This document shows, piece by piece, positions 24,779 to 34,449 of a stretch of DNA of 64,000 nt (positions are counted from its first letter, which is position 1; every line of letters begins with the position of its first letter). Source of the DNA: Muribaculaceae bacterium (GTDB lineage: Bacteria > Bacteroidota > Bacteroidia > Bacteroidales > Muribaculaceae); assembly GCA_017651515.1 (NCBI GenBank), contig JAGCCU010000047.1:62001-126000 (forward strand). The letters are read 5' to 3'. The notes below the pieces were generated by a model, which was given only the letters and a program-made list of their open reading frames with translations, made no database searches and was not told the origin of the DNA. The translations under genes and the position numbers were made by a program.

Positions 24779-26599
24779 TCAGAAGTCTAGTTCCCACAAA
24801 GTGCCTGTTGAAGTATTGCTTGAATTATTCTTATTAGCATTCTGCTTTTCAGGCTCTTTTGCTTTTTGTTTCGGCTCGGATTGAGAGGTCTGAGGCTGCT
24901 GTTGCACTGAATGATTCTGAACATTAGTAGCAACCTTTTGTTGTTGCTGTGCAGAAGATTGAACAACCTGCCCAGAGTGAGATGTAGAAACAGGCGTAGA
25001 TTCACGATTCACAACATCAATGGAGGTTACATGTGAGGTACTGCCATAATTATTACCCATCACAGCTGCCCTACGATTCTTGATATCATCGGTATAAGTA
25101 TTATAAGGATTTTCATTCAAGAAAACATCATAGGCAGCCACAGTGCCTGCCGTCACAGCCTTGTCATACTTGATTTTCAACATTTTGCGTTGGACTTGGT
25201 CGCAGTACTGAGAATTTGGGTAGTCATTAAGATACTTTACACATTTTTCCAGGTCGTCACCGATTTCATCGTATGCAACTTCATATAACTTGTACCAAAC
25301 TTCCTGCGCATGGGGCGAATTGGGATAATTCTTAAGGAAATCACGACATGATTCAGACGTTGGCTGCAACTCTTGATAAGCATACTCTGAAACTTTAGCT
25401 CGTACTTCACTGGCTAATGGAGACAGTGGATAGTTCTTAAGATATTCACGACACCCAGCTGCAGTGGCAGGCATCTGCTCATAAGCCATTTGGAACAGAC
25501 GCTGCTCGACAAAGTTGAAATGCCCCTCATCTACACCACGGAATTTATTCAAGTATGTGAGATAATCATCAACAGAACCCGAAGCTGCAACCTTGGAATA
25601 GACAAACTTTTCCTGCTCACTTCTAGCTTCATTACGTATCGGACTATTATACAGAGTCATCAAAACACGGTCGTAGGCCTCTTCGGTGCCTTCCCATCGG
25701 GCATAATTGAGCAACTCGTTCTCAATGTTTTTCTTGATCATGTCCACCGAAAGCCTAATGTCACCGCTGAGCAAAAGCGAATTGGCATCATTCAGCAATG
25801 TATCACGACGATAAACTTGCTTGACATACTGATATCCCCTGAAAGGATCACGCGGCACGTTCAAAGCATCACGTTCACGATACTTGGCAGGATAACTCAT
25901 CATTAAAGCCTCTCCAAGTTCCATCAAAGGATAGCAGTTAAAAATGGTGGCATTGTCCCAGTTAAGTACATCGCTGTCGATTCCCTGATCCTGATTTGAC
26001 TTTAGGATTATTTTATTACGGGCCTTCTGAGCTTCGGCATAATCACCGGCCGAGAGCCACTTGAAATAATCGTGTAAAAGCTTAGAAATCTTGTCGTGGG
26101 GATTTTTATAGCAAATGTGCGGCACACGCCTTGCAAACCTGCTAATTATGGCAACGTCACCATCGGCCAACTTGCGAGCCATATTGGTCTTCACATTATA
26201 AACCAAGTCGTAAGATTTAGTTGGTGACACGTTACACTCGATGAACAGCTCGTACTTGCCAGCACCCATGTTGACGTTGGTTGCATCGGCAAAAATAATA
26301 TAATAGTCGGCACGGGCACTGTCGTCAACAAAAATCACAGCACGCTTGTCAGGATCAAAATAAACCGCACAGTCATAATACTCAACGATTTTGCATTTTG
26401 CTGCCACAAAATCGTTGGTAATCGCACACGGCTTAAAAGGAATAACATTTCCCGACCGGTCATTATTCATCATCTGAACAGCCGAAGAATTCACAGTGAG
26501 CCATTCCCGTGTATCATATGTCAGCTTTGACTCTGCGAAAGAGCTGAGCGTCATCAACAGACAGATAATGGCAAGAATACTTTTAAAAGAAATCTTCAT
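24779..26599 (-). CDS. Secreted repeat protein with a Gln/Lys-rich low-complexity end
   Basis: I do not recognise the family. The 606-residue product has a signal peptide (MKISFKSILAIICLLMTLSS) and a folded N-terminal part of about 320 residues. Four tandem 37-residue helical repeats follow (YLKNYPLSPLASEVRAK, FLKNYPNSPHAQEVWYK, YLNDYPNSQYCDQVQRK and a looser fourth), similar to TPR-like solenoids. The last 90 residues are Gln, Ser, Asn and Lys-rich. It ends the gene run that begins with the LytTR and FHA genes but has its own promoter behind a strong terminator, so it can be expressed apart. A cell-surface or periplasmic scaffold role is inferred. Confidence 0.8.
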   Translation of the reverse strand: MKISFKSILAIICLLMTLSSFAESKLTYDTREWLTVNSSAVQMMNNDRSGNVIPFKPCAITNDFVAAKCKIVEYYDCAVYFDPDKRAVIFVDDSARADYYIIFADATNVNMGAGKYELFIECNVSPTKSYDLVYNVKTNMARKLADGDVAIISRFARRVPHICYKNPHDKISKLLHDYFKWLSAGDYAEAQKARNKIILKSNQDQGIDSDVLNWDNATIFNCYPLMELGEALMMSYPAKYRERDALNVPRDPFRGYQYVKQVYRRDTLLNDANSLLLSGDIRLSVDMIKKNIENELLNYARWEGTEEAYDRVLMTLYNSPIRNEARSEQEKFVYSKVAASGSVDDYLTYLNKFRGVDEGHFNFVEQRLFQMAYEQMPATAAGCREYLKNYPLSPLASEVRAKVSEYAYQELQPTSESCRDFLKNYPNSPHAQEVWYKLYEVAYDEIGDDLEKCVKYLNDYPNSQYCDQVQRKMLKIKYDKAVTAGTVAAYDVFLNENPYNTYTDDIKNRRAAVMGNNYGSTSHVTSIDVVNRESTPVSTSHSGQVVQSSAQQQQKVATNVQNHSVQQQPQTSQSEPKQKAKEPEKQNANKNNSSNTSTGTLWELDF

Positions 26600-26618
26600 A
26601 GTCTTGATAAAATAGTTA

Positions 26619-26648
26619 CAAAAATACGAAAAGTCAGGAATGTCTCAA
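26619..26648 (-). promoter_or_regulatory. Promoter of the 606-residue secreted protein gene
   Basis: TATTTTTG (minus, 26626-26619) with CTTG (26648-26645) 18 bases upstream. The -33 part lies inside the stem of the preceding terminator. Confidence 0.5.
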
Positions 26649-26684
26649 GTGCTGCTGAAAAAAGACTTGGCAGCACTTGAGACA
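26641..26684 (-). terminator. Strong hairpin terminator, 15-bp perfect stem
   Basis: TGTCTCAAGTGCTGC (minus, 26684-26670) pairs perfectly with GCAGCACTTGAGACA (26655-26641) around a 14-base T-rich loop. It lies 16 bases after the stop of the TPR/beta-barrel gene. The T-rich tract follows a few bases later rather than directly. Confidence 0.75.
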
Positions 26685-26699
26685 AACGTATGAGCTACA

Positions 26700-28088
26700 T
26701 TAGAATGCCACACCGACACCTACAGAGATTCGGTGCTGACCCATAAAGTCCTGAAGGCCCTTCTTCAAGGTGAAGCGATATTGGTAAGTACCACGGATAG
26801 CAAAGTAACTGTACTTGATGGTCAAACCCACAACGGGAGAAATTGCCGGAGCAAAATTAAAATGCTTGTAGTCATCTCCATTAGGATCTAATGTAGTGGA
26901 TTCTACCTGACTGTCCTTGTAATATGGATAATTCTTGTCTAAGTACTTACCATAATAGAATTTGCCGGTGAAACCGGGGCCAAAATGTACCCAAACTGGA
27001 TTCTTGATTTTTATGGTCCAACCAAATGCCATATTAATTTCAGGATATTTAGGATTGGTCGCAGGATCTTCGTAATGGCACTCACCACGAATTGCATCGA
27101 ATACTGCCGGATTGAAATCCAACTGGAAGAAACCGCCAGCCTTATGCATATTGTACTTACCAATCTGAATGCCGATAGGAACATCCTTACGCCACTCATA
27201 GGTAAGAACGTGACTGTGGTTCTTGCGACTGCGAGCATTGCTCTCAATGCTCTGCAAGCGTGAATTGGCCTGTGACTCATAAGGACACTTACGGCCAATC
27301 ACCTGATTGTAGATTTCTTTTGCTTTGTCATAATCCCTTTCGTTATAAAGCCACTCGGCACGATTGAACAGGACATCACACTCACTCTTGAAATTGGCTA
27401 TACAACGGCTGTTTTGCTCAAGAGCATAAGAGTCGTAGGCATTAAGACCGATCATCTTTTCGAAATATTCAGATGCGGTGCGATAGTCAAGCAATTTCAG
27501 AGCATTGTCAGCCTGAATGCGATATAGCATCAGAGAGTCAACGATGGCTAAGTTGTAATTGTTTTCTGTTTCATTGGCTTCGGCACATGAACCTGCAAGA
27601 GTAAGTTGCCGACGTGCTTCAGCATAGTTCATATTCTTTATTTCCTGCATGGCCTTGTTATGATGTTCATTATAACAGCCAGTTCCCACGGTGGCATTCG
27701 GGTCACTTACGCTAAGTATGCACCACTGCCCAGACTTCAGGAAAGACAAATTGTAATAAACATCATCATAAGATGGAGAAGCAATTGTCAAAATACGAGT
27801 GCTGTATTCACGAACCGAAGGGTCAACGTCTAGATACATAGTATAGGTGGTAGTAGCCCCATCGTCCTCAGAAACGAGTCGCATGTCTTCAATTTTGTCG
27901 CACTGTGTTTCAAATTCCAAGGGAATTGAAGTCGGACACTTAATATCAACGCGGGCACGATACTCTCCCGGCTGATTCATATACGCACTTCCCAAAGTGT
28001 TAGGTACTTCTGTTACTTGCAGAATTTTTTGAGCCTGTGTTCCCGCTACTGTAGTCGCTAGCAGAACAAAAAGTAATAATTTTTTCAT
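26700..28088 (-). CDS. Outer-membrane protein with TPR region and C-terminal beta-barrel
   Basis: The 462-residue product has a signal peptide (MKKLLLFVLLATTVAGTQAQ). Residues about 25-130 form a beta-rich domain. A helical TPR-like stretch follows at about 140-285 (AEARRQLTLAG, DYRTASEYFEKMIGLN, ERDYDKAKEIYNQVIG). The C-terminal 170 residues have alternating hydrophobic strands and end in HRISVGVGVAF, the aromatic-terminal pattern of outer-membrane barrels. A periplasmic TPR joined to a barrel suggests an outer-membrane anchor or sensor for the signalling cluster (inference). The 339-residue gene lies 32 bases upstream, so they are co-transcribed. Confidence 0.8.
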   Translation of the reverse strand: MKKLLLFVLLATTVAGTQAQKILQVTEVPNTLGSAYMNQPGEYRARVDIKCPTSIPLEFETQCDKIEDMRLVSEDDGATTTYTMYLDVDPSVREYSTRILTIASPSYDDVYYNLSFLKSGQWCILSVSDPNATVGTGCYNEHHNKAMQEIKNMNYAEARRQLTLAGSCAEANETENNYNLAIVDSLMLYRIQADNALKLLDYRTASEYFEKMIGLNAYDSYALEQNSRCIANFKSECDVLFNRAEWLYNERDYDKAKEIYNQVIGRKCPYESQANSRLQSIESNARSRKNHSHVLTYEWRKDVPIGIQIGKYNMHKAGGFFQLDFNPAVFDAIRGECHYEDPATNPKYPEINMAFGWTIKIKNPVWVHFGPGFTGKFYYGKYLDKNYPYYKDSQVESTTLDPNGDDYKHFNFAPAISPVVGLTIKYSYFAIRGTYQYRFTLKKGLQDFMGQHRISVGVGVAF

Positions 28089-28120
28089 ACTTATTTAATT
28101 TATTGTTAATTAGTTAATAA

Positions 28121-29140
28121 TTATCTAGCAAGTCTGAACATTCCCAAATGATAAACCTGATCAGGCGTAGTTACAATATTTCCATATTCATCAAGATACG
28201 GTTGCCAAGTACGAACCTGAACCAAAGGATTATCACTATTCGTAAAGTCAATTATTAAAAATAAGTAACCGATGTCGCTATACCCTTTCATCTTGGCAGT
28301 GGGAGCTGTATGCCAATATTGCTTGAGAGTAACGCCATAAATATTGTCATATTTCCTCGACTCTACGACTTCTATGTCCTCAAATTGCACATTGACATAA
28401 CTGTTTCTCTTGAAAATAGTGCGAAGCTTATTTATATACTCGGTCTTGTTCTGGCGAGTATATACCACTTTGTTAGTTAACGTAGTAAGAGTCCCATCAT
28501 TAGTACTAGGGACTTCTTTAATTACACGCCCTGTAATTATAAGAGCATTATCGCCATAAACACTGGAAATATATGGTAAGTCTCTACGGTTATATGCTGT
28601 ACGGAAATTCTCAATAAATTCGACAACCTTTTGTCGGCGTGCATAATCTAGAGCCGAGCGGTTTTCTGCCATAATCTGGTCATACCTGTGCATTTCGATT
28701 GCAATAGCAACATTTGATATTTGCCCATCTCGGGTAAAGTCTATAGTAAGCTCCTGACGTGAATTATTCTCGTCTGCATTGAGGATATCAACAGGAATAC
28801 CGCGAACCTGATAACCACTGGAAGTATTAAGGCAACGAGAGCGGATTTTCAATGGCGGACAACTCATCGGGCTGTTTTTCCACATCATCTTTACGTCTTC
28901 AATAGCCTGTTGAGTGAACTGAGATTCATTCAATCTCACTTTCTTCTGCTGCCTCTCGGCTGCATCCGACATCGCATTGATGAAAGAGTTTACATTGTTT
29001 TCAATAGTTGTCTTCAACCCGCCTTCATCCAATCCTTCATAAATTGAAAATTGATTTTGGGCAGATAACGTTGTTCCACCAAAGATTAAGGCCAGGACCA
29101 CCAATAATCGTTTCAACAAGTCAGTATAAGTAATCATCAT
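28121..29140 (-). CDS. Secreted protein with an NTF2-like domain
   Basis: The family is not named with certainty. The 339-residue product has a signal peptide after a short leader (MMITYTDLLKRLLVVLALIF..., Ala-Gln cut site). The middle and C-terminal part resemble the NTF2/SnoaL-like fold (VVEFIENFRTAYNRRDLPYI, SVYGDNALIITG, TLKQYWHTAP, LFLIIDFTNSDNPLVQVRTW). Such domains bind small ligands or act as dimer modules; no catalytic residue stands out. It starts eight bases after the 226-residue gene stop and leads into the TPR/barrel gene, so all three are probably one secreted module. Confidence 0.75.
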   Translation of the reverse strand: MMITYTDLLKRLLVVLALIFGGTTLSAQNQFSIYEGLDEGGLKTTIENNVNSFINAMSDAAERQQKKVRLNESQFTQQAIEDVKMMWKNSPMSCPPLKIRSRCLNTSSGYQVRGIPVDILNADENNSRQELTIDFTRDGQISNVAIAIEMHRYDQIMAENRSALDYARRQKVVEFIENFRTAYNRRDLPYISSVYGDNALIITGRVIKEVPSTNDGTLTTLTNKVVYTRQNKTEYINKLRTIFKRNSYVNVQFEDIEVVESRKYDNIYGVTLKQYWHTAPTAKMKGYSDIGYLFLIIDFTNSDNPLVQVRTWQPYLDEYGNIVTTPDQVYHLGMFRLAR

Positions 29141-29148
29141 AATGGTAT

Positions 29149-29829
29149 TTATTTTCTTTTGAACGTGTTAATAACTGGGCTGTCGAGTTCATCTTCAACT
29201 CCGAATAAATTGCTAATATTCTCTTGGGGAATATTTGAGTAAAGTTCTACTTCCATTTCCCCCACTCCAGTTGTGATTGTAGCTATTGGAGAAGAAACCT
29301 GCAACATGTGAATTATATTCTTCTTTACGTCATGATAGACAGCAACTCCTTCAACAACAGATTGAGTCACAGAAGTAATAGAACAATATACCTTCATGCC
29401 AGGCTCTAGTTTCGTACGCAACTCATCATATGGCATATACAATGTTGCATTCTGTCCACCATACTGGTGATGATGTACCGTGACATCACGGTTTCCACCA
29501 GCAATGACACCAAGCAAGAGATTATTCATCGTTTCCATGGGATAACGTGAATCATTAATTGGTAAAGCTTTATTCCTACCCGTAATGTAATACACGTCAT
29601 TTCTAAGGCTTTTTACTTGAAAAAATGACCCTTTAACCATGAAGACAGACCCACGGGATCTTCCATTACGTTCGAGTGTCGCTGTTTTAGGAATATTCAA
29701 TTCTTCAGCCGACATATCACTGCTCAATAACACAAACAGCGCGCTATCGGCCTGTGCTTTATCAATTTTAGGAGCAGATAAAGCCGATATGGAAACCAGC
29801 AGCGATATAATTATAAACCATTTCTTCAT
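29149..29829 (-). CDS. Secreted hypothetical protein (226 aa)
   Basis: I do not recognise this protein. It has a signal peptide (MKKWFIIISLLVSISALSA) and a mostly beta-rich body with a His-rich patch HHHQYGG near residue 120 that could bind metal. It begins the run of secreted proteins after the Sel1 gene. The 115-base gap upstream shows no clear promoter, so it is likely read through from the kinase-Sel1 transcript. Part of that gap is an open extension of the Sel1 frame. Confidence 0.7.
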   Translation of the reverse strand: MKKWFIIISLLVSISALSAPKIDKAQADSALFVLLSSDMSAEELNIPKTATLERNGRSRGSVFMVKGSFFQVKSLRNDVYYITGRNKALPINDSRYPMETMNNLLLGVIAGGNRDVTVHHHQYGGQNATLYMPYDELRTKLEPGMKVYCSITSVTQSVVEGVAVYHDVKKNIIHMLQVSSPIATITTGVGEMEVELYSNIPQENISNLFGVEDELDSPVINTFKRK

Positions 29830-29944
29830 CTTAATATCATATTTATGAATTATATAATCACTTCATTTGATAGCTAGAATTATCAATTTGAGGGTGAGAC
29901 TCATTTGGCGTGTCTATTATCACACCTTTAGATGCTTGTTCACG

Positions 29945-31483
29945 CTAACGAGCAGCTTCAGTAGGATTACGGTCTATCACTTCACCCCTCTCGTACATAG
30001 TGGCAAGTTCATATTGTGACGGTCTGTAACCAGCTACAGAAGCAGCTGTAAACAATTGTTGTGCTCGCTGATAATTGCGTGGTACTCCTCGAGCATTCAT
30101 ATAACACAGAGCAAGTGCATGTTGTGCTTCTGGATAATGCTGCATTGCCGACAAACGATACCATCTTGCTGCCATGCTATAGACTCGTTTTGTTCCACGA
30201 CCATTAAAGTAGGCCTGACCCAGTAAAAACTGAGCCTCAGCATTGCCTGCCTGAGCAGCAAGGCGATATAGGCCTATTGCTCTTTCAGGCTGATCGTAAT
30301 CATCAAGAAGCTTCGCGATAGGCAGCCAAGGTAAAGAATGAGGTTTATCACGGAAAACCGAACCTTCAACATTAAGGCTCTCTTGAGCAGTAGTATCACC
30401 CTTTTCAGCCGCCAGTTTCAACCATTTTTCGGCGAGTTCGGGATTCTCATCAGTACCACGGCCATAGCGATAACAAGCCGAGAGCAATCGCATGGCGGTA
30501 GGATTAACATAACCTTCTTCATCTTCCACTGCACGTGTGAGCCACTCAAAAGCCTGGTCATAATCTCGAGGAACACCTTGTCCACGATAAAAACATTCAC
30601 CGATGCGAGCAGCACCGCCCAAGTTGCCATTATTCAAAGCACGACCAAACCATTTAACTGCCTCGGAATAATTCTGTTTGACAACGTCATTTCCATAATA
30701 ATAGAAACAACCTAAACGATACTGAGCGTCAGCCTCACCGGCATCGGCTGCCTTAGTGTACATTTCTATAGCTTTTGGGTAGCTACGTTCTAATGCATCT
30801 CCATGTTCGTAGCACCAACCCAAATTGAAAAATGCTTCAACATATCCTTGCTGTGCAGCTTGTTGCCATAGCGTTACGGCCTTATTATGATCTTGAGGCA
30901 TTGCAACTCCTTGATAATTAAGACAGCCCAAAGCATAAAGCGCTTCAGCAAGTCCAGACTGCGCGGCCTTTTCTACTAATTCTTTTGCTTTATCTCCGTT
31001 CTTTTCAATAGCCAATTGATAATATGCCTCATAGAGTGAAGCCAGAGGATTGCCATTATTAATGGCTGCAAGAAGCATCTTTCTGGAATTTTCAAGATTC
31101 TTCTTAACACCCAACCCATGACGCACACATAAAGCCATGTTCAGCATTGCGTATGGATCACCCATTTTGGCTGCTTGCTGGTAAGACTTCAACGCCTCAA
31201 CAGTATCAGCCACCGCACCATATCCGTGCATTAGACACCATCCAATATCATTATATGCTGTCGCCATGCCCTTGCCTGCCGCTTTCTTATAGTATTCCAG
31301 AGCTTTTGTATAGCTTGTTTTCACTCCATTTCCGTATTGATAGCAATACCCCAAAGATCTTAAAGCCTTACTATCGCCACTAGCTGCATTGTTCTCCAAT
31401 TCAGCTGAATAACGCACCTGAGCACTTACTATTAACGCTGATATCGAAATCAACAATAGAAATATGTATTTAGTTTTATTCAT
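29945..31483 (-). CDS. Secreted Sel1-repeat protein, apparently ended early by a TAG codon
   Basis: The 512-residue product has a signal peptide (MNKTKYIFLLLISISALIVS) and about eleven Sel1 repeats of roughly 36 residues (LGYCYQYGNGVKTSYTKALE, IGECFYRGQGVPRDYDQAFE and similar). Sel1 solenoids bind partner proteins and often sit beside kinase or envelope-stress systems. The last repeat stops at NPTEAAR followed by TAG, where the repeat pattern expects a tryptophan or tyrosine. The same frame stays open for 28 more codons, to a TGA at 29860-29858. A TGG to TAG change is the simple reading. It starts 11 bases after the kinase gene. Confidence 0.9.
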   Translation of the reverse strand: MNKTKYIFLLLISISALIVSAQVRYSAELENNAASGDSKALRSLGYCYQYGNGVKTSYTKALEYYKKAAGKGMATAYNDIGWCLMHGYGAVADTVEALKSYQQAAKMGDPYAMLNMALCVRHGLGVKKNLENSRKMLLAAINNGNPLASLYEAYYQLAIEKNGDKAKELVEKAAQSGLAEALYALGCLNYQGVAMPQDHNKAVTLWQQAAQQGYVEAFFNLGWCYEHGDALERSYPKAIEMYTKAADAGEADAQYRLGCFYYYGNDVVKQNYSEAVKWFGRALNNGNLGGAARIGECFYRGQGVPRDYDQAFEWLTRAVEDEEGYVNPTAMRLLSACYRYGRGTDENPELAEKWLKLAAEKGDTTAQESLNVEGSVFRDKPHSLPWLPIAKLLDDYDQPERAIGLYRLAAQAGNAEAQFLLGQAYFNGRGTKRVYSMAARWYRLSAMQHYPEAQHALALCYMNARGVPRNYQRAQQLFTAASVAGYRPSQYELATMYERGEVIDRNPTEAAR

Positions 31484-31494
31484 ATCTTAATGTA

Positions 31495-33510
31495 TTACCA
31501 ATCCCATTTAGCATTAAAAGCCTCGATACGCCTTTGGACATCAGGGCTTGCACTGGCCTTCAATGAATTCAAGCGCCGCATATCTGCCGCCGAAGGCATT
31601 GTGCCTGATGAGTTTAATTTTGACAATAATGCCATAGCCTGTTTATCGGCTTGACTCTGAGAAGTCACAGCTGGAGTAGGTTTATTATCTACTTTCGGAG
31701 TTTCTTTCTTTACCTGAGTGGCTTGTTGCACAGGCTTAGTATCAGACTTGGAGACTTCAGATTGTGTCGGTTTTATATCCTCTTTGTTTGATGTTGGAAC
31801 AGTTGTGTTAATAACATCTTTCTTTAAATCTTCTTTTTCCTGTTTTTCAGTATTTTCCTGACTAGGAATTACTACAGGTTTCTCTTTGTCCAACTCCTCG
31901 GTTTCAATTTCTATTACCTTGTTTGTATCATTATCAACAACAATAGAATCTGACACTACATTTGTTGTACGGCTACAACTATTAAACAATTTAGGCATGT
32001 ACACGGCCGCAGCACCAATTAATATACCGGCAAATATTATACCGGCTATCATCTTGTAATTAGACTTAACTTGATGAGATACTTCACCCACCACCTGAGT
32101 AGCACCGTCGGCAACATTGTTGATAGACTTAACAATTGCCGACTGCGGCTTGAACAACGAATTAGCCACGCAGTAACAAGTACCATTAGCCTCGAAACAC
32201 ATGGCCTCTATCATTCCCCCTTTTCCTCGAGCTAAAGCTGGTAACGACTGCAAGTCAGTCAAACCAGTTATAGTTGCTACAGCAGTATTGAACTGATCTT
32301 TATAAGTTTCATCAATTAGACCAAGAGTCACGGTATCATCATCATTACGATTTGAAACACCGTTCACAAATTGTTCTAATACAATGATTGACTGTTTTTT
32401 ATATGATGATACTTTGCCTTTTTCAGGCTGCGTGGCATGCAAATCGGCAGTTATATGAGTTTCCGATGCACGGCGTGCCTCATATCGAATGTAGCCGCCA
32501 CAATCGTCCAATATTCGAGTAATGCGGTAATTATCAAATGGCCCCTCCAGAACATACCCCACCGGCAAAGTATAACTAGCTGCCAATTCACGGAGAAAAT
32601 CAGCTGCCGACGGAGTTCTAAACTGCCTTAATGGCTGCATAGCGTGGACGATGGCATTACGCGTACGGTCACTTACCGTTGGGGGCAAAGCTGATCTAAT
32701 ATAATTTTCATTTACATCGGCAGAATTGATAGGGTCTTGACCAGTAAGCAAATAGAAAGTAGTAGCGGCCAACGAATAAACATCGATGCGTGGATCAAAC
32801 GATGTTATTGGTTGAGCCTGTTCCATAGGCGAATAACCAGGAGTCAGTCCACTGGAGTTGGACAAGGTTGTTCGTGCACCCTTATCGTCAAAATGCAGAG
32901 AAATACCAAAGTCGATAAGCATAGGCACGTCGGGTTGACTGTCGCCACCGCTTCGCATGACAATATTCTCAGGCTTAATGTCCAAATGGAGTACTTTATG
33001 ATTATGAATAAACTCAACAGCATCAACAATAGGCCTAATGAAAGACAACGCCTGCACTTCACTCATAACACCATTGTCCTTTACTCGTGAGCGCAAACTT
33101 CCACCATTGAGAAATTCCATCACAAAATAAGATGTACCATTAGCATCAAAGCACTCATTCACAGGCACAATATGATGATTTGTTATGGCTGCTTCATTCC
33201 CAAGTTTGCGATTGGCAGAACATATATTTACCAGCCTGCCAGCCTCAGCCTTGAAATCCTGCTGACATCTTATGACCTCGGCACGAGAGACCTCGGCATA
33301 AGTCATAGTACAGCCATCATCTTCATTTCGCATGCAATGAGACTTCAAGAAGAACTCTTTCACAGCAAATTGAGTCTTCACGGGAATGTTCTGGTTCATT
33401 ATTATTGACGAAACCAGATAAGTGAAGCCAAAGCCGCCTTGACCAAGTACACTTTCAATAACATACTTGTTTTTCCCGTTCAAAACAGTGCCTTTAGCAA
33501 GTTCGTACAT
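31495..33510 (-). CDS. Transmembrane serine/threonine protein kinase
   Basis: A 671-residue Hanks-type kinase. The glycine loop is LGQGGFGFTYLV (22-33), the ATP lysine is Lys51 (FAVKEFF) and the alphaC glutamate is probably Glu89. The catalytic loop is HLDIKPEN (175-182; Asp177), and DFG starts at Asp200. All key residues are intact. A linker with a second globular part (about 315-480) leads to one membrane segment at about 485-504 (KMIAGIIFAGILIGAAAVYM). A Lys/Thr/Pro-rich tail and a short helical end follow on the far side. It sits between a PP2C phosphatase and the Sel1 gene, so kinase and phosphatase likely act on the same targets, probably the FHA and acidic proteins. Confidence 0.95.
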   Translation of the reverse strand: MYELAKGTVLNGKNKYVIESVLGQGGFGFTYLVSSIIMNQNIPVKTQFAVKEFFLKSHCMRNEDDGCTMTYAEVSRAEVIRCQQDFKAEAGRLVNICSANRKLGNEAAITNHHIVPVNECFDANGTSYFVMEFLNGGSLRSRVKDNGVMSEVQALSFIRPIVDAVEFIHNHKVLHLDIKPENIVMRSGGDSQPDVPMLIDFGISLHFDDKGARTTLSNSSGLTPGYSPMEQAQPITSFDPRIDVYSLAATTFYLLTGQDPINSADVNENYIRSALPPTVSDRTRNAIVHAMQPLRQFRTPSAADFLRELAASYTLPVGYVLEGPFDNYRITRILDDCGGYIRYEARRASETHITADLHATQPEKGKVSSYKKQSIIVLEQFVNGVSNRNDDDTVTLGLIDETYKDQFNTAVATITGLTDLQSLPALARGKGGMIEAMCFEANGTCYCVANSLFKPQSAIVKSINNVADGATQVVGEVSHQVKSNYKMIAGIIFAGILIGAAAVYMPKLFNSCSRTTNVVSDSIVVDNDTNKVIEIETEELDKEKPVVIPSQENTEKQEKEDLKKDVINTTVPTSNKEDIKPTQSEVSKSDTKPVQQATQVKKETPKVDNKPTPAVTSQSQADKQAMALLSKLNSSGTMPSAADMRRLNSLKASASPDVQRRIEAFNAKWDW

Positions 33511-33525
33511 CTTATCTATAATAAA

Positions 33526-34437
33526 TCAGTTAAACAGTCCTTTAAGAAAAGAAATCAAACCATTGGATTTCTTTCTTGCGCGCATTGTGGATGCAATATT
33601 CACAACTCCATCTTCATTGTGATTATAATACGCTGTATTGTTATCATCGAGAGGTAACTGATGATACAATGGCAAACCTTGCTCCACCTTATCTATATGA
33701 ATCAACGTAGCCGTCGAGTTGTCGCTGCTGTCGATACAACGACGTTTTATTTCTTCAATAACAATTCTGTCATCATTGTTACGGCTAAGGATATCAAGAA
33801 GGGCATCATCATCAATGCATTGCAATACCCCATCGGAGCATAAAAAAACATAATCTCCGTCCTGAACATCGGCAGTACGAAGCACGGTAGCCATACATCG
33901 AGTTTGATCGGCATCGGTGGGCGACATATATCGTGTGATAATATGTCTGCGATTGTCTATTGTAGCCTCATCGGGCGTAATCATTCCATTATGAACCATA
34001 GTATTGACCATTGAGTGGTCATCACTACGATATATAATGCCTTCATTAGGCCTAATGTGATACACCCTGCTGTCACCTATATGAGACAAGGTCATACCGC
34101 CATCATGAAAGGCCGCAAGAACAAGTGTCGTAGCCATGTCACGATTTGCTGATACTGCATTAGCATCCAATTCGTTATAAGCAACATCCAATACATGTCT
34201 GAAATCAGCATTAGAAAAATTCTCTTTCCAATCAAATTTAGACAGCAGTGAACCCATGGAATTAGCGACAAGCCTGCTGGCCACTTCACCCTTAGAATGA
34301 CCGCCTACACCATCGCAGACAATAAAAAACCTCTGCGATGCATCAGGCATATCTTTATCAGGGAAACGACTATCTTCTTGATTTTCTCTTTTGCCCTGAA
34401 GAATAAACGAATAAGATTGTCGCAAATGAATAATCAT
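33526..34437 (-). CDS. PP2C-family protein serine/threonine phosphatase
   Basis: A 303-residue phosphatase with the metal-binding aspartates in NQEDSRF, VCDGVGGHSKG, GDSRVYHI, CSDGVLQ and SSDNSTATL. All are intact, so it should be active. The C-terminal 60 residues are a poorly conserved tail ending in a basic, hydrophobic stretch (KKSNGLISFLKGLFN). It is soluble and predicted cytosolic. The gene lies between the zinc-ribbon/FHA gene (12 bases) and the kinase gene (15 bases). It most likely reverses the action of the kinase encoded next to it. Confidence 0.95.
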   Translation of the reverse strand: MIIHLRQSYSFILQGKRENQEDSRFPDKDMPDASQRFFIVCDGVGGHSKGEVASRLVANSMGSLLSKFDWKENFSNADFRHVLDVAYNELDANAVSANRDMATTLVLAAFHDGGMTLSHIGDSRVYHIRPNEGIIYRSDDHSMVNTMVHNGMITPDEATIDNRRHIITRYMSPTDADQTRCMATVLRTADVQDGDYVFLCSDGVLQCIDDDALLDILSRNNDDRIVIEEIKRRCIDSSDNSTATLIHIDKVEQGLPLYHQLPLDDNNTAYYNHNEDGVVNIASTMRARKKSNGLISFLKGLFN

Positions 34438-34449
34438 AATCTCTATTTT

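Noticed and set aside
29945-29947. Selenocysteine or programmed read-through at the Sel1 stop
   Set aside because: The codon is TAG, not TGA, and no structured element was seen after it; a nonsense change is simpler.
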